Position numbers and translations under genes: made by a program. The notes under the pieces are model-generated. The model searched no databases. It saw nothing but the letters and a program-made list of their open reading frames with translations, and was not told where the DNA came from. Shown here piece by piece: positions 40,778-50,073 of a stretch of 64,000 nucleotides of DNA. Position 1 is the first letter of the stretch; each line of letters begins with the position of its first letter. Source of the stretch: Sphingomonas sp. Lineage in GTDB: Bacteria > Pseudomonadota > Alphaproteobacteria > Sphingomonadales > Sphingomonadaceae. Where the stretch lies: NCBI GenBank assembly GCA_017304655.1, contig JAFKLY010000002.1, forward strand, positions 771,078-835,077. The letters are read 5' to 3'.

Positions 40778-43009
40778 ATGTCGATCAGCACCTCCGCCAT
40801 CACGCCCCAAATCGTCGCCGATCACGGTCTCACGACCGAGGAGTATGACCGCATCGTTCAGGCGATCGGCCGCGAGCCGAATCTGACCGAGCTCGGTATC
40901 TTCTCGGTGATGTGGAGCGAGCACTGCTCGTACAAGTCGAGCCGCATCCACCTGAAGAAGCTGCCGACGAGCGCGCCTTGGGTGATCTGCGGCCCCGGCG
41001 AGAATGCCGGCGTGATCGACATTGGCGACGGGCAGGCCGCCATCTTCAAGATGGAGAGCCACAACCACCCGAGCTACATCGAGCCTTATCAGGGCGCGGC
41101 GACCGGTGTTGGCGGCATCCTGCGCGACGTGTTCACCATGGGTGCCCGCCCGGTCGCGAACATGAATGCGCTGCGCTTCGGCCGGCCCGATCACCCCAAG
41201 ATGAAGCATCTCATCAGCGGCGTGGTGCGCGGCATCGGCGGCTATGGCAATTGCGTCGGCGTGCCGACCGTGGGCGGCGAGACCAATTTCCACACCGCTT
41301 ATGACGGCAACATTCTCGTCAACGCCATGACCGTGGGCGTCGCCGATACGGACAAGATCTTCTATTCGGCGGCCTCGGGCGTCGGTAACCCCATCGTCTA
41401 TGTCGGTTCCAAGACCGGCCGCGACGGCATCCATGGCGCGACCATGGCCAGCGCCGATTTCGGCGAGGATTCGGAAGAGAAGCGCCCGACCGTGCAGGTG
41501 GGCGATCCCTTTACCGAGAAGCTGCTGATCGAGGCGTGCCTGGAGCTCATGGCGTCGGACGCCATCGTGGCCATTCAGGACATGGGCGCGGCGGGCCTTA
41601 CCAGCTCGTCCATCGAAATGGCCAGCAAGGGTGGCGTCGGCATCCGGCTGGACATGGACAAGGTGCCCCAGCGTGAAGCCGGCATGACCGCTTATGAAAT
41701 GATGCTGTCGGAGAGCCAGGAGCGCATGCTCATGGTGTTGAAGCCCGGCCGCGAAGCCTTTGCCGAGGCGATCTTCCGCAAGTGGGAGCTGGATTTCGCG
41801 GTGATCGGCGAAGTGACCGATACGGGCCGCATGATCCTCGTCCACCATGGCGAGACTGTGTGCGACATCCCGCTTGGCCCGCTGGCCGACGACGCGCCGC
41901 TCTATGATCGCCCGCATGTGCCGACGCCGGCGCTCGCGCCGCTCGGGGCCATCCGCGACACGGTCAACATTTCCGCCGATCTGCTGCGTCTGCTCGGCTC
42001 GCCGGATCTCGCCAGCCGTCGCTGGATCTGGGAGCAATATGATCACATGGTGGGCGCGGACACGGTGCAGCGCCCCGGTGGCGATGCGGCGGTGGTGCGC
42101 GTTCACGGCACCGGCAAGGGGCTGGCGATCACGACCGATTGCACGCCGCGCTATTGCTTTGCCGATCCGGTCGAGGGCGGCAAGCAGGCGATTGTCGAGA
42201 CCTGGCGCAACATCACCGCCGTCGGCGGCCAGCCGCTCGCCGTCACCAATTGCCTCAATTTCGCCAATCCGCAGCGCCCGGAGATCATGGGTCAGTTCGT
42301 CGGCTGCCTGGAAGGCATGAGCGCAGCCTGCATCGCGCTCGATTACCCGATCGTCTCGGGCAATGTGTCGCTCTACAATGAGTCGAAGGCAACCGGTGGC
42401 GGCAGTGCGATTCTGCCCACGCCGGCCATTGGTGGCGTCGGCCTGCTGCCCGATGTCGAGCGGATGTGCACCATCGCCTTCAAGGGCACGGGCGATATCA
42501 TCCTGCTGATCGGCGAACGTCAGGGCGACCTTGGCCAGTCGCTGTGGCTGCGCGAAATCCTGGGGCTGGAAGGCAAGGACGCCGGCCCGCCGCCGCGCGT
42601 CGATCTGGCCGCCGAGCGCAAGACCGGCGACTTCGTGCGGGAGGCGATCCGCTGCGGCGCGATCACGGCCTGTCATGACGTGTCTGATGGCGGCGTGGCC
42701 GTCGCGGTCGCGGAAATGGCGCTGGCCAGTGGCATCGGGGCCATCCTCGATCAGCCGCTCTCCGGCTCGACCGCGCAGACCTACTTCGCCGAGGATCAGG
42801 GGCTGTATGTCGTCACGGTGCGGGATATCGCCCTGGCCGATCTGCTCGCCCTGGCTGAAGCGAAGGGCGTCGAAGTCGCGCGGCTCGGCCGCACGATCGC
42901 CAACCGCCTCATCTTCGAACTGCCCGAGAGTGACCACGCCATCCCGCTGGAGACGCTCCGCTCCGCGCATGAGAGCTTCTTCCCGAAGCTGATGGATGCC
43001 GAGCTTTAA
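40778..43009 (+). CDS. purL: Phosphoribosylformylglycinamidine synthase, large subunit
   Basis: The product has 743 aa and catalyses the fourth step of purine synthesis together with PurS and PurQ. It is the short PurL form without glutaminase domain, as in alphaproteobacteria. [46 protein letters not shown] and the second-half [17 protein letters not shown] confirm it. A probable promoter (TTGTGC-17-TAAAGG) ends just before the start. purS and purQ are not in the window. Confidence 0.96.
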   Translation: MSISTSAITPQIVADHGLTTEEYDRIVQAIGREPNLTELGIFSVMWSEHCSYKSSRIHLKKLPTSAPWVICGPGENAGVIDIGDGQAAIFKMESHNHPSYIEPYQGAATGVGGILRDVFTMGARPVANMNALRFGRPDHPKMKHLISGVVRGIGGYGNCVGVPTVGGETNFHTAYDGNILVNAMTVGVADTDKIFYSAASGVGNPIVYVGSKTGRDGIHGATMASADFGEDSEEKRPTVQVGDPFTEKLLIEACLELMASDAIVAIQDMGAAGLTSSSIEMASKGGVGIRLDMDKVPQREAGMTAYEMMLSESQERMLMVLKPGREAFAEAIFRKWELDFAVIGEVTDTGRMILVHHGETVCDIPLGPLADDAPLYDRPHVPTPALAPLGAIRDTVNISADLLRLLGSPDLASRRWIWEQYDHMVGADTVQRPGGDAAVVRVHGTGKGLAITTDCTPRYCFADPVEGGKQAIVETWRNITAVGGQPLAVTNCLNFANPQRPEIMGQFVGCLEGMSAACIALDYPIVSGNVSLYNESKATGGGSAILPTPAIGGVGLLPDVERMCTIAFKGTGDIILLIGERQGDLGQSLWLREILGLEGKDAGPPPRVDLAAERKTGDFVREAIRCGAITACHDVSDGGVAVAVAEMALASGIGAILDQPLSGSTAQTYFAEDQGLYVVTVRDIALADLLALAEAKGVEVARLGRTIANRLIFELPESDHAIPLETLRSAHESFFPKLMDAEL

Positions 43010-43375
43010 GAAACAGCGACAGGCTGGATCGCAGTGACTGCGTCCGGTTTAAGGGATTGGTGCCCTTAAGCCGCCTGTGGGGATGCGACGCTATTTTTGC
43101 CCTTCCAAGCAAAGCGCTCGTTGCCTGAACCCGGTCGCCTATTCACTTTTGGGGCGGAAGGAGTGTGGCGAGCTTTGGGACTTGGCGGTCGTTCCCAGCC
43201 GGGAGCGAAAGGCCGACTCTCATCCGACATCGGACGTTCTGAGCGGCAGCGAACAGCGGCTGGGAACGGGACAGGCGGGCCGATTTCGGACTGGCGTGTT
43301 TGAGATGGCAAAGGTCGGAAACCCGCCGATCGCCTTGGGCCCCGAGCCTTTTCATGAGACTGCAGAACGTATCGT
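43010..43375. other. Gene-free left flank of the AAA gene
   Basis: No credible coding frame is seen. Short blocks such as CGGACGTTC and GGCTGGGAACGGGACAGG recall degenerate intergenic relics common in sphingomonad genomes. Composition drops below that of purL, consistent with the edge of an inserted segment. No tRNA, direct repeat or IS end was identified. Confidence 0.4.
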
Positions 43376-45118
43376 TCAGCCTATTCCACCAGCGCCCAGC
43401 AGTTGCGCATTCAGAGTTCCGCCTGCAAAAATCATTTCGTCGAGCGCCGCAAGCACATGGGCCTCGGACGCGAGCCGATCTGCCGTACCATCCTCGATCA
43501 CGCGCTGCGAAATTCGCCGCATGAGTTCCTTTATGAACGCAGCGCTGACGCCTTTGGTCCGCTGAACGATCTTTTCTCTGACTCCCTCATCAAGTTGCAA
43601 CTCGCCGCCATATAAAAGAGCAAGCTTCAATCTGCCTTGCTCGTCAGGAAGTGGGAATTCGATTGCCTGGTCAACACGTCCGGGGCGTCCCGCAAGAGCG
43701 GGTTCGAGGTGCTCAGGACGGTTCGTAGTCAGTACGAAGAATATGTCGGCATCTTGCCGCAGGCCGTCCATTTCGTTGAGGAGCTTGTTGAGCAGGGCTT
43801 CCTCACCCGCCCCACGCATGTCTTCGCGATCCCTGGCGATAAGGTCGGCGTCCTCAATCACCAGAACTGAAGGCTGAAGGAGCCGCGCAAGTCCGAAATA
43901 TTCGTTGAGGAGGCAGACCTGATCGGCAGTCACCAGCAACGTGGTATGGCCTGACAAGCTGGTGGCGAGGTATTGGATCGTGTGCGTCTTCCCGGTACCG
44001 GGAGGTCCGTAGAACAGCAGCCCTTTTTTCGTCGGTTGCCCCATGGCGCGGAGCTTTGGACGGAGCGCTGCAAAATCGAGGACATTATGGTCCAGCAGGG
44101 CGAGTGCATTCTCCGGCAGGATCACGTCCTCCTTCGCAATCTGTGGAAGCCGATGGATTGTAATCCCGCCCGCGAGCCCTTGCCACCGGCTATCCATTTC
44201 AAGGGAAAGCACCTTTCCTCGATAGGACTCTGCCTTCTCAATCACGCGCTCAATGTCACGGAAGTATGAGGCGACCAGACCCGCGCCAGCTTGTCCAGTC
44301 GGTACAGCGATCTCCATTTTGACACGCGGGTCGCCACGCATGCCCTCTTCCTGAGAGACGAAAACTGCGTGCTTCATTCCGTCTTTGTCGAGGAGCCAGA
44401 GTGCGGTCCCGACGCATCGGCGTGGGCTTTCATCGCCGACGTCCAGTTCAGCGTACTGCACAGGTACAATTATCTGCGCGGAATTGCCCGTTTCCCAAAG
44501 ATCGGCGAACTCCATAGACTGATAGCGATAGCCCGCCTTGATGCCGAGTTGCCGGGTTGTGTTGGGACTAAGTATCTGGTCAAATCCGAGCTGGAGGTCG
44601 GCTCGCATACGCAAGGGAAAACTGCGGACGGATGTTTCGATGTCGGATAGACCCATGGCTCCAAAATGCGCGCTCAGAGCTTCATAGGCATGCTTGAACT
44701 GCGTGAATGAGACCGCATCCGAAAAGTGTTCCGACGCATCAAGGATGCAGCCGTCGCATATCAGAACGTCCCCTTTCCGGTACATGTAGCCTGTGTGACC
44801 CTCGGGCTTCCCACATACGGTGCAGCTGTCCTGACCAACGACTTCATATCCGTCAGCTGCCGACCTGCTGAATGCCAAGCGGTGCCCCGCCTCGTTGATC
44901 CTTGCCTGGGCTGTGGCGAGCAAGGCGTCTGCAACGGCTGACGGCCAGAGTCCGCAATCGGCCTCACCATAATGATGAGCGTTCGTGGCGGTCAGTTGCG
45001 CGTCGAGCGGCGCTTTCCCAAAAACGTTTTCAAGCAGCGCGATCACGAATGGGTAGGGAGTTGTTTGATCGTTCAGAAGCTTGAGCCGAACAAGATCGGG
45101 AATCACTTTATCGACCAT
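43376..45118 (-). CDS. ClpS-like/zinc-finger/AAA ATPase fusion protein
   Basis: The product has 580 aa in three modules. Residues about 8-85 align with ClpS: LLNDQTTPYPFVIALL and NAHHYGEADCG keep the Asn16-Asp17, Thr20 and His48 equivalents of the ClpS N-degron pocket. Residues 99-124 form a C4 zinc finger (Cys99, 102, 121, 124) like that of ClpX. After a middle region comes a classical AAA module: Walker A GPPGTGKT (371-378), Walker B VLVIED (418-423), TTN sensor (464-466) and Arg478/Arg481 in RPGRVDQ. No protease domain. The start at 45118 is the first ATG; a TTG at 45172 is possible. Base composition is lower in GC than neighbours. A substrate-selecting unfoldase is inferred. Confidence 0.85.
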   Translation of the reverse strand: MVDKVIPDLVRLKLLNDQTTPYPFVIALLENVFGKAPLDAQLTATNAHHYGEADCGLWPSAVADALLATAQARINEAGHRLAFSRSAADGYEVVGQDSCTVCGKPEGHTGYMYRKGDVLICDGCILDASEHFSDAVSFTQFKHAYEALSAHFGAMGLSDIETSVRSFPLRMRADLQLGFDQILSPNTTRQLGIKAGYRYQSMEFADLWETGNSAQIIVPVQYAELDVGDESPRRCVGTALWLLDKDGMKHAVFVSQEEGMRGDPRVKMEIAVPTGQAGAGLVASYFRDIERVIEKAESYRGKVLSLEMDSRWQGLAGGITIHRLPQIAKEDVILPENALALLDHNVLDFAALRPKLRAMGQPTKKGLLFYGPPGTGKTHTIQYLATSLSGHTTLLVTADQVCLLNEYFGLARLLQPSVLVIEDADLIARDREDMRGAGEEALLNKLLNEMDGLRQDADIFFVLTTNRPEHLEPALAGRPGRVDQAIEFPLPDEQGRLKLALLYGGELQLDEGVREKIVQRTKGVSAAFIKELMRRISQRVIEDGTADRLASEAHVLAALDEMIFAGGTLNAQLLGAGGIG

Positions 45119-45875
45119 CGCGAGGTCCCTACGAAAGAATTTCTGACAGTATAACGGCTTTCTTAAACGCAAGCTGATGGTCGAAGAGTTAATGCGTTCT
45201 GTTTAGTACAATTCGCTTCATTCCGAAAACAGGTTGATCGCCAATCTAGCTTGGCAGAACCTACTTCCAGATGCCCGCTCGTGCATGAGCGTCGGCGCCA
45301 CCGGCCTTAGACAAGACTAACGGAAACGTCCGCTTTCCGGAAATCTGCCTTGAGCGCCTATGACCGGCATAGCGCGTAGCGGACCAGCTGCGGCCCCGCT
45401 TGCGATCGACCGGTTCCAGCGGCACCGGACATTTCAGCCACCGCACCTGAACGTGGCAATCTGGTCGAACGCTGCCTCCACAGCTTCGGCGCAATAACGA
45501 CGACCTTCCAGAGTTCACTGCCCGATAGCGGACGGGCGGCTCACCACCCCATTCCTGACATTGACACGAGGGAAGAACGGGCCGGAAAACAGACACAGCT
45601 TCCTCCCGATCATCCGCCTTGCTTTTCTCTGTCCTACACCCCGTCGAGCATGGCAGGCCGGACTCAAGCCCGCGCTCGTCGAAAACGCGACAAGCCGGTC
45701 GATAGGAGGCTCTTTCTGATGGCAGCTATGCACCAACCCGCCAGCACAGGCTTTGCGGGGCCGGGCCTGGCACCCGCCGCACCAGCGGTCGGCGAAAGGT
45801 CAGGGAAGCGGAAGTTCACGCCCCCGTGTCGTGAACTTCGTGAACTTCCAGCAGGTCACGCGCTGTTGGACAGGC
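45119..45875. other. Gene-free right flank of the AAA gene
   Basis: About 750 bases hold no convincing gene. Open frames here (for example 45261-45596 on - and 45650-45937 on +) have no recognisable domain and unusual codon use. CGTCCGCTTTCCGGAAATCTGCC and related blocks resemble decayed intergenic repeats. The AT-rich stretch 45170-45250 probably holds the promoter of the AAA gene. Confidence 0.4.
45811..45848. repeat. Inverted plus direct 9-bp repeat
   Basis: GAAGTTCAC (45811-45819) is repeated inverted as GTGAACTTC at 45831-45839 and again directly at 45840-45848. It lies 28 bases beyond the end of the CAP-lipoprotein gene. It may be a transcription-factor site or part of a terminator hairpin without T-run. 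Confidence 0.5.
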
Positions 45876-46937
45876 TCACGGCACGACCCGGAAGGTATAT
45901 TGATAGCTCGTCTGCGGCGCGCCGCTCACGCCACTGATGGTGACGGTGTAGCTGACATTCGCCTGCAGGCCGGTCACGCGCCACTGGATGCTGTTGGGCA
46001 GGCCATAGCCCTGATTGTCGTTCGAGACGTCGGTGACGGCGAGGTTGGTGCTGCCGTTGCTTACCGTGATGGTCGCGCTGGCGAAGCTCACGCCGGAATT
46101 GGCGAAGCGGCTGCCGGTATTCGCCACCACCGAGAAGGAGAGATAATCGCCCGTGCCGAAATAGCGCACCGGATAATTGCCATAAGGATAGGCGACGAAG
46201 GCGGGCAGGCCGGTCGGCGTCGGCGGCGCGGAGGCGAAGCTGAACACCTTCATGGAGGCCGCGTCACTGCGACTGCCGGAGGGAAGCTGCTGCGCCACCC
46301 GGCCATAAGCGATCTTGCCGAGGAAGGGATCGAGGATCCAGCGGCGGTGGCCGATCGAGGCGCTGCCGCCCTCGGTCAGCCACAGGCCCAGATAATCGTC
46401 CTCGCTCGACCAGGGCAGGCCCGATCCCCAGCCGCCGATCAGGTTGCTGGAGCCGGCGCCGGTGGATCCGGTGGCAGTGTAGCACAGCCAACTCGTCGGC
46501 GGCGTGTGGCTCAGTGTGTTGTTGGCGGCCTGCATCAGCGAGGATTCGTCCACCTGCGCATTGTCCGCGTCGGAATAGGTGACGGCCGGCAAGCCATGGA
46601 GCGCGCGCAGGGCGTTGACGCGTGTGAGCATCTCGGTGCGCACGGAAGCCTTGAGTGTGCCCGTGCTGCAACCGGGGATGTTCGGCTGCACATCATACAT
46701 GGCTGCCGCTGCGGCGGACCAGCTTGTTGGCGTGGGCGTGGGGGTCGGAGTTGGCGTCGGTGTCGGGCTGGGAGTCGGGGTCGGGCTTGGCGTGGGCGAT
46801 GCCGTCGCGCTCGGCGTGGGCGTCGGGATCGTTACCGTGCCGGTATTGCTCGCGCCGGAGTCCGATCCGCCGCAGGCGGTCAGCAGCAAGGTCAGCAGTC
46901 CGGTCGTCGCAAGCGCGCGGACCCTGCTCAGGGGCAT
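45876..46937 (-). CDS. CAP-domain (SCP/PR1) lipoprotein
   Basis: The product has 353 aa. The signal peptide ends in lipobox LLTACGG (Cys near 22). A low-complexity Pro/Thr tract (about 40-75) separates it from a CAP domain (about 90-240: LTRVNALRALHGLPAVTYSD, SHTPPTSW, EGGSASIGHRRWILDP). A C-terminal beta-sandwich (about 255-353) with SVTISG-like repeats follows. CAP-domain proteins are secreted and of diverse function. The start at 46937 gives a normal signal peptide; an in-frame ATG lies at 46970. Confidence 0.85.
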   Translation of the reverse strand: MPLSRVRALATTGLLTLLLTACGGSDSGASNTGTVTIPTPTPSATASPTPSPTPTPSPTPTPTPTPTPTPTSWSAAAAAMYDVQPNIPGCSTGTLKASVRTEMLTRVNALRALHGLPAVTYSDADNAQVDESSLMQAANNTLSHTPPTSWLCYTATGSTGAGSSNLIGGWGSGLPWSSEDDYLGLWLTEGGSASIGHRRWILDPFLGKIAYGRVAQQLPSGSRSDAASMKVFSFASAPPTPTGLPAFVAYPYGNYPVRYFGTGDYLSFSVVANTGSRFANSGVSFASATITVSNGSTNLAVTDVSNDNQGYGLPNSIQWRVTGLQANVSYTVTISGVSGAPQTSYQYTFRVVP

Positions 46938-47113
46938 GTTGGTTCGATCTTGCGTGAAGTGATGCAGCATGTGACGCCCTTGACCCACAGGCGCGCACAG
47001 TCGCGCCTTCCCTGCTTGGAACAACGCAGCATGCTAGAAAAACATGGTATAGAGAGCGTTAAAGCCCGCTCGCTCCGTCGCGTGGGGCGCGCGCTTGGCC
47101 CCATTCCGCCCGG

Positions 47114-47647
47114 TCAGTCGCGCCGGAAGATGAATTCCGCGTCGCGATGGTCACCCACCATGAAGGAATAGTCGCCGACCTTGCGGAAACCGCGCGCGGC
47201 ATACACGGCCTGTGCGCGCGCATTGCCTGACCACACGCCCAGCCATTGCGGGCCGGGATAGCGCTCGGTCAGCCAGTCGAGCGATACGGCAAGCAAGCGC
47301 CGACCAAGGCCAAGGCCCTGCGCCGCGCGACGGACATAGAGCTGATAAAGCTCCCCCGACTGTGGCGTGACCTCCTCATGCGGCAGTTTGCAGGGGCCGG
47401 CGTGCGCATAAGCCAGCAAGGTGCCGTCCGCATCTTCGCACAGCCATGTCGCGTGCGCCGGGTCGGCGATTTCGGCTGCGACCGGCCCGACACCATAGCT
47501 CTCCGCCTCGAAGCGGGCGAGGTCGGCCGGCGGATAGGGGATCGCGAAACCCTCGAGGAAAGTCTCGCGGAAGCAGATGAGCTTGAGCGTAGACAAGGCC
47601 GGGGCATCGGCGGGTCTGGCGAGACGGAGGGTTACGGCGTCAGTCAT
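47114..47647 (-). CDS. GNAT-family N-acetyltransferase
   Basis: The product has 177 aa. LYQLYVRRAAQGLGLGRRLLAVSLDWL is the acetyl-CoA-binding motif A (about 100-126) and WSGNARAQAVYAARGFRKVGDYSFMVGDH is motif B. It resembles the diamine/spermidine acetyltransferase-like group; substrate not known. The ATG overlaps the stop of the upstream methyltransferase gene (ATGA), so the two are co-translated. Confidence 0.88.
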   Translation of the reverse strand: MTDAVTLRLARPADAPALSTLKLICFRETFLEGFAIPYPPADLARFEAESYGVGPVAAEIADPAHATWLCEDADGTLLAYAHAGPCKLPHEEVTPQSGELYQLYVRRAAQGLGLGRRLLAVSLDWLTERYPGPQWLGVWSGNARAQAVYAARGFRKVGDYSFMVGDHRDAEFIFRRD

Positions 47648-48402
47648 GCAGGGAGGCGTCCATAGAGAATATGATAGCTGGTGCCGCCGCCAGCGGCATC
47701 GAAGGCGTCGATCACCCGACGCAGGACGGCCGGGCCGAGCGGGCGGTAGTCGGGCCGTGGCACATGCGCGCCGATCACGCGGAAATGGCGGATCAGCGCT
47801 TGTCCGCCCGGCTGAGGGACCGGCAGATACTCCTCCTGCGCGATCGCTCCGCCAAAGCGCGCGAGCATGGCGCGCAGGGCCTCAAGGTCGGGATAGTCCG
47901 GCAAGCCCGAGGTAACTCCGGCCTGCTCATGAGCGGCGCGCCAGCTGGCGAAACTCTCCGCCCCCATGGTCGCGAACCACAGGCTGCCACCGGGGCGCAG
48001 GAGCCCGCGCAGGCGCGTGAGGGCGCCCGGCAAGTCGGTGAACCACTGGAAGGTGAGGCTCGAGAGGATCATGGCGAACCGGGGGCTGTCGAAAACAGGC
48101 AGTTCCCCATCCATCGTCATCGTCCGGGCGGCCAGACGCTGGCGAGCCGTGGTCTCGACCATCTCCGGCACGAGATCGGTGGCGATCAGCTCTGCGGTGG
48201 GCCAGTGGCGGCGGATCTCGCGCGTGAGCAGTCCGGTGCCGCAGCCAATCTCTAATATTGGGCCGTCCGTGCCCGGCGTTTCGTGCGCCGCCATGGCCGC
48301 GAGCCCTTGCGCGACGCATCGCTGAACATCGGCGCCGTCATCATAGCGCTCGGCCGCTGCGGCGAAGGCCGCGCCGATCAGTGCCTTGCGCGCTGTGTCC
48401 AT
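47644..48402 (-). CDS. BioC-like SAM-dependent methyltransferase
   Basis: The product has 252 aa. ILEIGCGTGLLTREIRRHWP is SAM motif I (about 50-70) and SSLTFQWFTDLPGALTRLRGLLRPGGSLWFATMG is the segment typical of malonyl-ACP O-methyltransferase BioC, which starts biotin pimelate synthesis. No biotin gene is adjacent, so the name is probable rather than certain. The start at 48402 was preferred to an in-frame ATG at 48426. Confidence 0.75.
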   Translation of the reverse strand: MDTARKALIGAAFAAAAERYDDGADVQRCVAQGLAAMAAHETPGTDGPILEIGCGTGLLTREIRRHWPTAELIATDLVPEMVETTARQRLAARTMTMDGELPVFDSPRFAMILSSLTFQWFTDLPGALTRLRGLLRPGGSLWFATMGAESFASWRAAHEQAGVTSGLPDYPDLEALRAMLARFGGAIAQEEYLPVPQPGGQALIRHFRVIGAHVPRPDYRPLGPAVLRRVIDAFDAAGGGTSYHILYGRLPA

Positions 48403-48488
48403 GGGGCGTGCGCATGCCATGCCCAAGGCTGGACGTCACGCCAAAAGGCGATAGAGCAATGGGTGAAAGATGAACCGCTGGGGCACGC

Positions 48489-49712
48489 ATGGCTGACGAC
48501 AGTTTCCGGATCGACGGGCTCGATTTTTTGCGCGGTTGCGCGGTGATGGGCATCCTGCTCGCCAATATCGTGCTCTTCGCCTTGCCATCGGCAGCGCTGT
48601 TCAATCCCTTCACGATCGGCACGCACGGGCCGGCCGATCTGGCGGCCTGGCTCTTCAATTTCCTGTTGGTGGATGGCAAGATGCGTGCGCTGTTCGCCAT
48701 GCTCTTTGGCGCGTCCATTCTGCTGGTGATGGAATCGGCCGAAATGGAGGGGCGGGACGGCGTGCAGGCTCATCGCCGCCGGATGATCTGGCTGCTCGCC
48801 ATCGGGCTGGCCCATTATCTGCTGCTCTGGTCGGGGGACATTCTGGTCCAGCTCGCCTTGTGCGGGCTGATCGCGACGATGTTCGTGCGGCTGGAGACGC
48901 TCAATCTGATCAAGCTCGCGCTCGCGCTGCTCGGGGTGCAGTGGCTCATTGATCTCTCGGTGGTGCTGCCCGGCTTCTGGTTGCGAGCGGCCGCACAGGC
49001 GCCGGGCGCGGATATCGAGACAATCGGCCACTGGCGGACTTATGCCGATGGCCTTGGCATGGGTGTCAGCTCGTCGATCGCGACCGAGCTGGCGCATTAT
49101 CGCGGCGGCTATGGGCAGATCCTCGCTTTCCGCTTCGATCGGGCGATTGGCGATATGGTCGATCAGCTCTTCTATGCGGTGCCCGAGCTGCTGGCGTTCG
49201 TCGCGCTTGGCATGGCGATGCTCAAGGGCGGCTTCCTCGCCGGGCAATGGCAGCCTGCGCAATATCGCGCGACGTGGCGACGTGCGCTGGTTGTGGGGCT
49301 TGTCCCGATGCTGGGCCTCGCCGGCTGGGTGCTGATCTCGGGCGATCCGTTGGCGGCGCAAGCGGCAACGTTCGGCTGGTCCGTGCCGCTGCGCCTGCCG
49401 CTGGCTGTGGCGCTGGCCGCGCTGGCGATGGAACTGGCCGCGTGCTTGCCGGATGCAGTGCCGTTGCGGGCGATCCGCGCAATCGGCAGGCTCGCCTTGT
49501 CCAACTATCTGCTGACCAGCCTTGTCATGACCACGTTGTTTTACGGCTATGGTGCCGGTCTCTTCGGCTGGCTGGGCCGCGCCACACTGCTGCCCGTGGT
49601 TTTCGCGATGTGGGCGATCATGCTTCTCTGGTCGCCGCTGTGGCGCGCCCGGCTGGGGCAGGGGCCGGCGGAGCGCCTCTGGCGTGCGTTGGCGCGAGGA
49701 CGGACTACCTGA
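48489..49712 (+). CDS. DUF418 membrane protein
   Basis: The product has 407 aa and about ten membrane helices. The N-terminal RIDGLDFLRGCAVMGILLANIVLF and the C-terminal DUF418 region (about 240-395: GRLALSNYLLTSLVMTTLFYGYGAGLFG) match the YeiB-like family, distantly related to acyltransferase-3 proteins. Function unknown. It is divergent from the methyltransferase gene with an 86-bp gap. Confidence 0.88.
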   Translation: MADDSFRIDGLDFLRGCAVMGILLANIVLFALPSAALFNPFTIGTHGPADLAAWLFNFLLVDGKMRALFAMLFGASILLVMESAEMEGRDGVQAHRRRMIWLLAIGLAHYLLLWSGDILVQLALCGLIATMFVRLETLNLIKLALALLGVQWLIDLSVVLPGFWLRAAAQAPGADIETIGHWRTYADGLGMGVSSSIATELAHYRGGYGQILAFRFDRAIGDMVDQLFYAVPELLAFVALGMAMLKGGFLAGQWQPAQYRATWRRALVVGLVPMLGLAGWVLISGDPLAAQAATFGWSVPLRLPLAVALAALAMELAACLPDAVPLRAIRAIGRLALSNYLLTSLVMTTLFYGYGAGLFGWLGRATLLPVVFAMWAIMLLWSPLWRARLGQGPAERLWRALARGRTT

Positions 49713-49993
49713 TCCGTGGTTCCGGCCTTGAGCCTAAGCGCGCGCGACGGCCTCGCTGGATTGACGAAAGAAGGAGGGAGCCGTCCAAAGCTCGTCACGG
49801 CTGAGTTGTAGCCGTGAAGGCTTGTTCCCGGCAGAGGAAAGATGCCAGCGTCTGGCAAGGCTGCCTCATCGCGGGCTTGACGATGACAACCGCCTTATAA
49901 GCTCAAGGTCGCAAACTCCTGACACAGGGTTCGCACTCTGAACTGTCGGGTGGTACAGACCGGACGCCCACATTTGCTGCATCGGACATAAGA
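49713..49993. other. Gene-free interval after the DUF418 gene
   Basis: No supported gene is seen between the DUF418 stop and the PEP-CTERM terminator. The sequence shows no repeat or strong hairpin before 49994. Confidence 0.5.
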
Positions 49994-50026
49994 AAGGCGC
50001 TGGCATCACGGAGATGCCAGCGCCTT
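49994..50026 (-). terminator. Terminator of the PEP-CTERM gene
   Basis: A perfect 13-bp stem (49994-50006 with 50014-50026) and seven-base loop, followed on the - strand by TTTCTTAT, 47 bases after the stop. Confidence 0.85.
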
Positions 50027-50073
50027 CACTTGGCTTTGCGAGAGCGGGAGAGGATTACCCTCCCGCCAGCAGC

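Noticed and set aside
43376..45118. A ClpX or ClpA subunit
   Set aside because: The ATPase is of the classical AAA (FtsH/p97) type with the GRPGR arginine-finger region; no Clp-type D2 domain or ClpP-binding loop is seen.
45261..45596. Gene of 111 aa on the - strand in the right flank of the AAA gene
   Set aside because: Arg/Ser/Cys-rich composition, no ribosome-binding site and no domain; resembles translated intergenic relics.
46733..46830. CRISPR-like or tandem repeat
   Set aside because: It is the low-complexity Pro/Thr-coding tract of the CAP lipoprotein, not spaced repeats.
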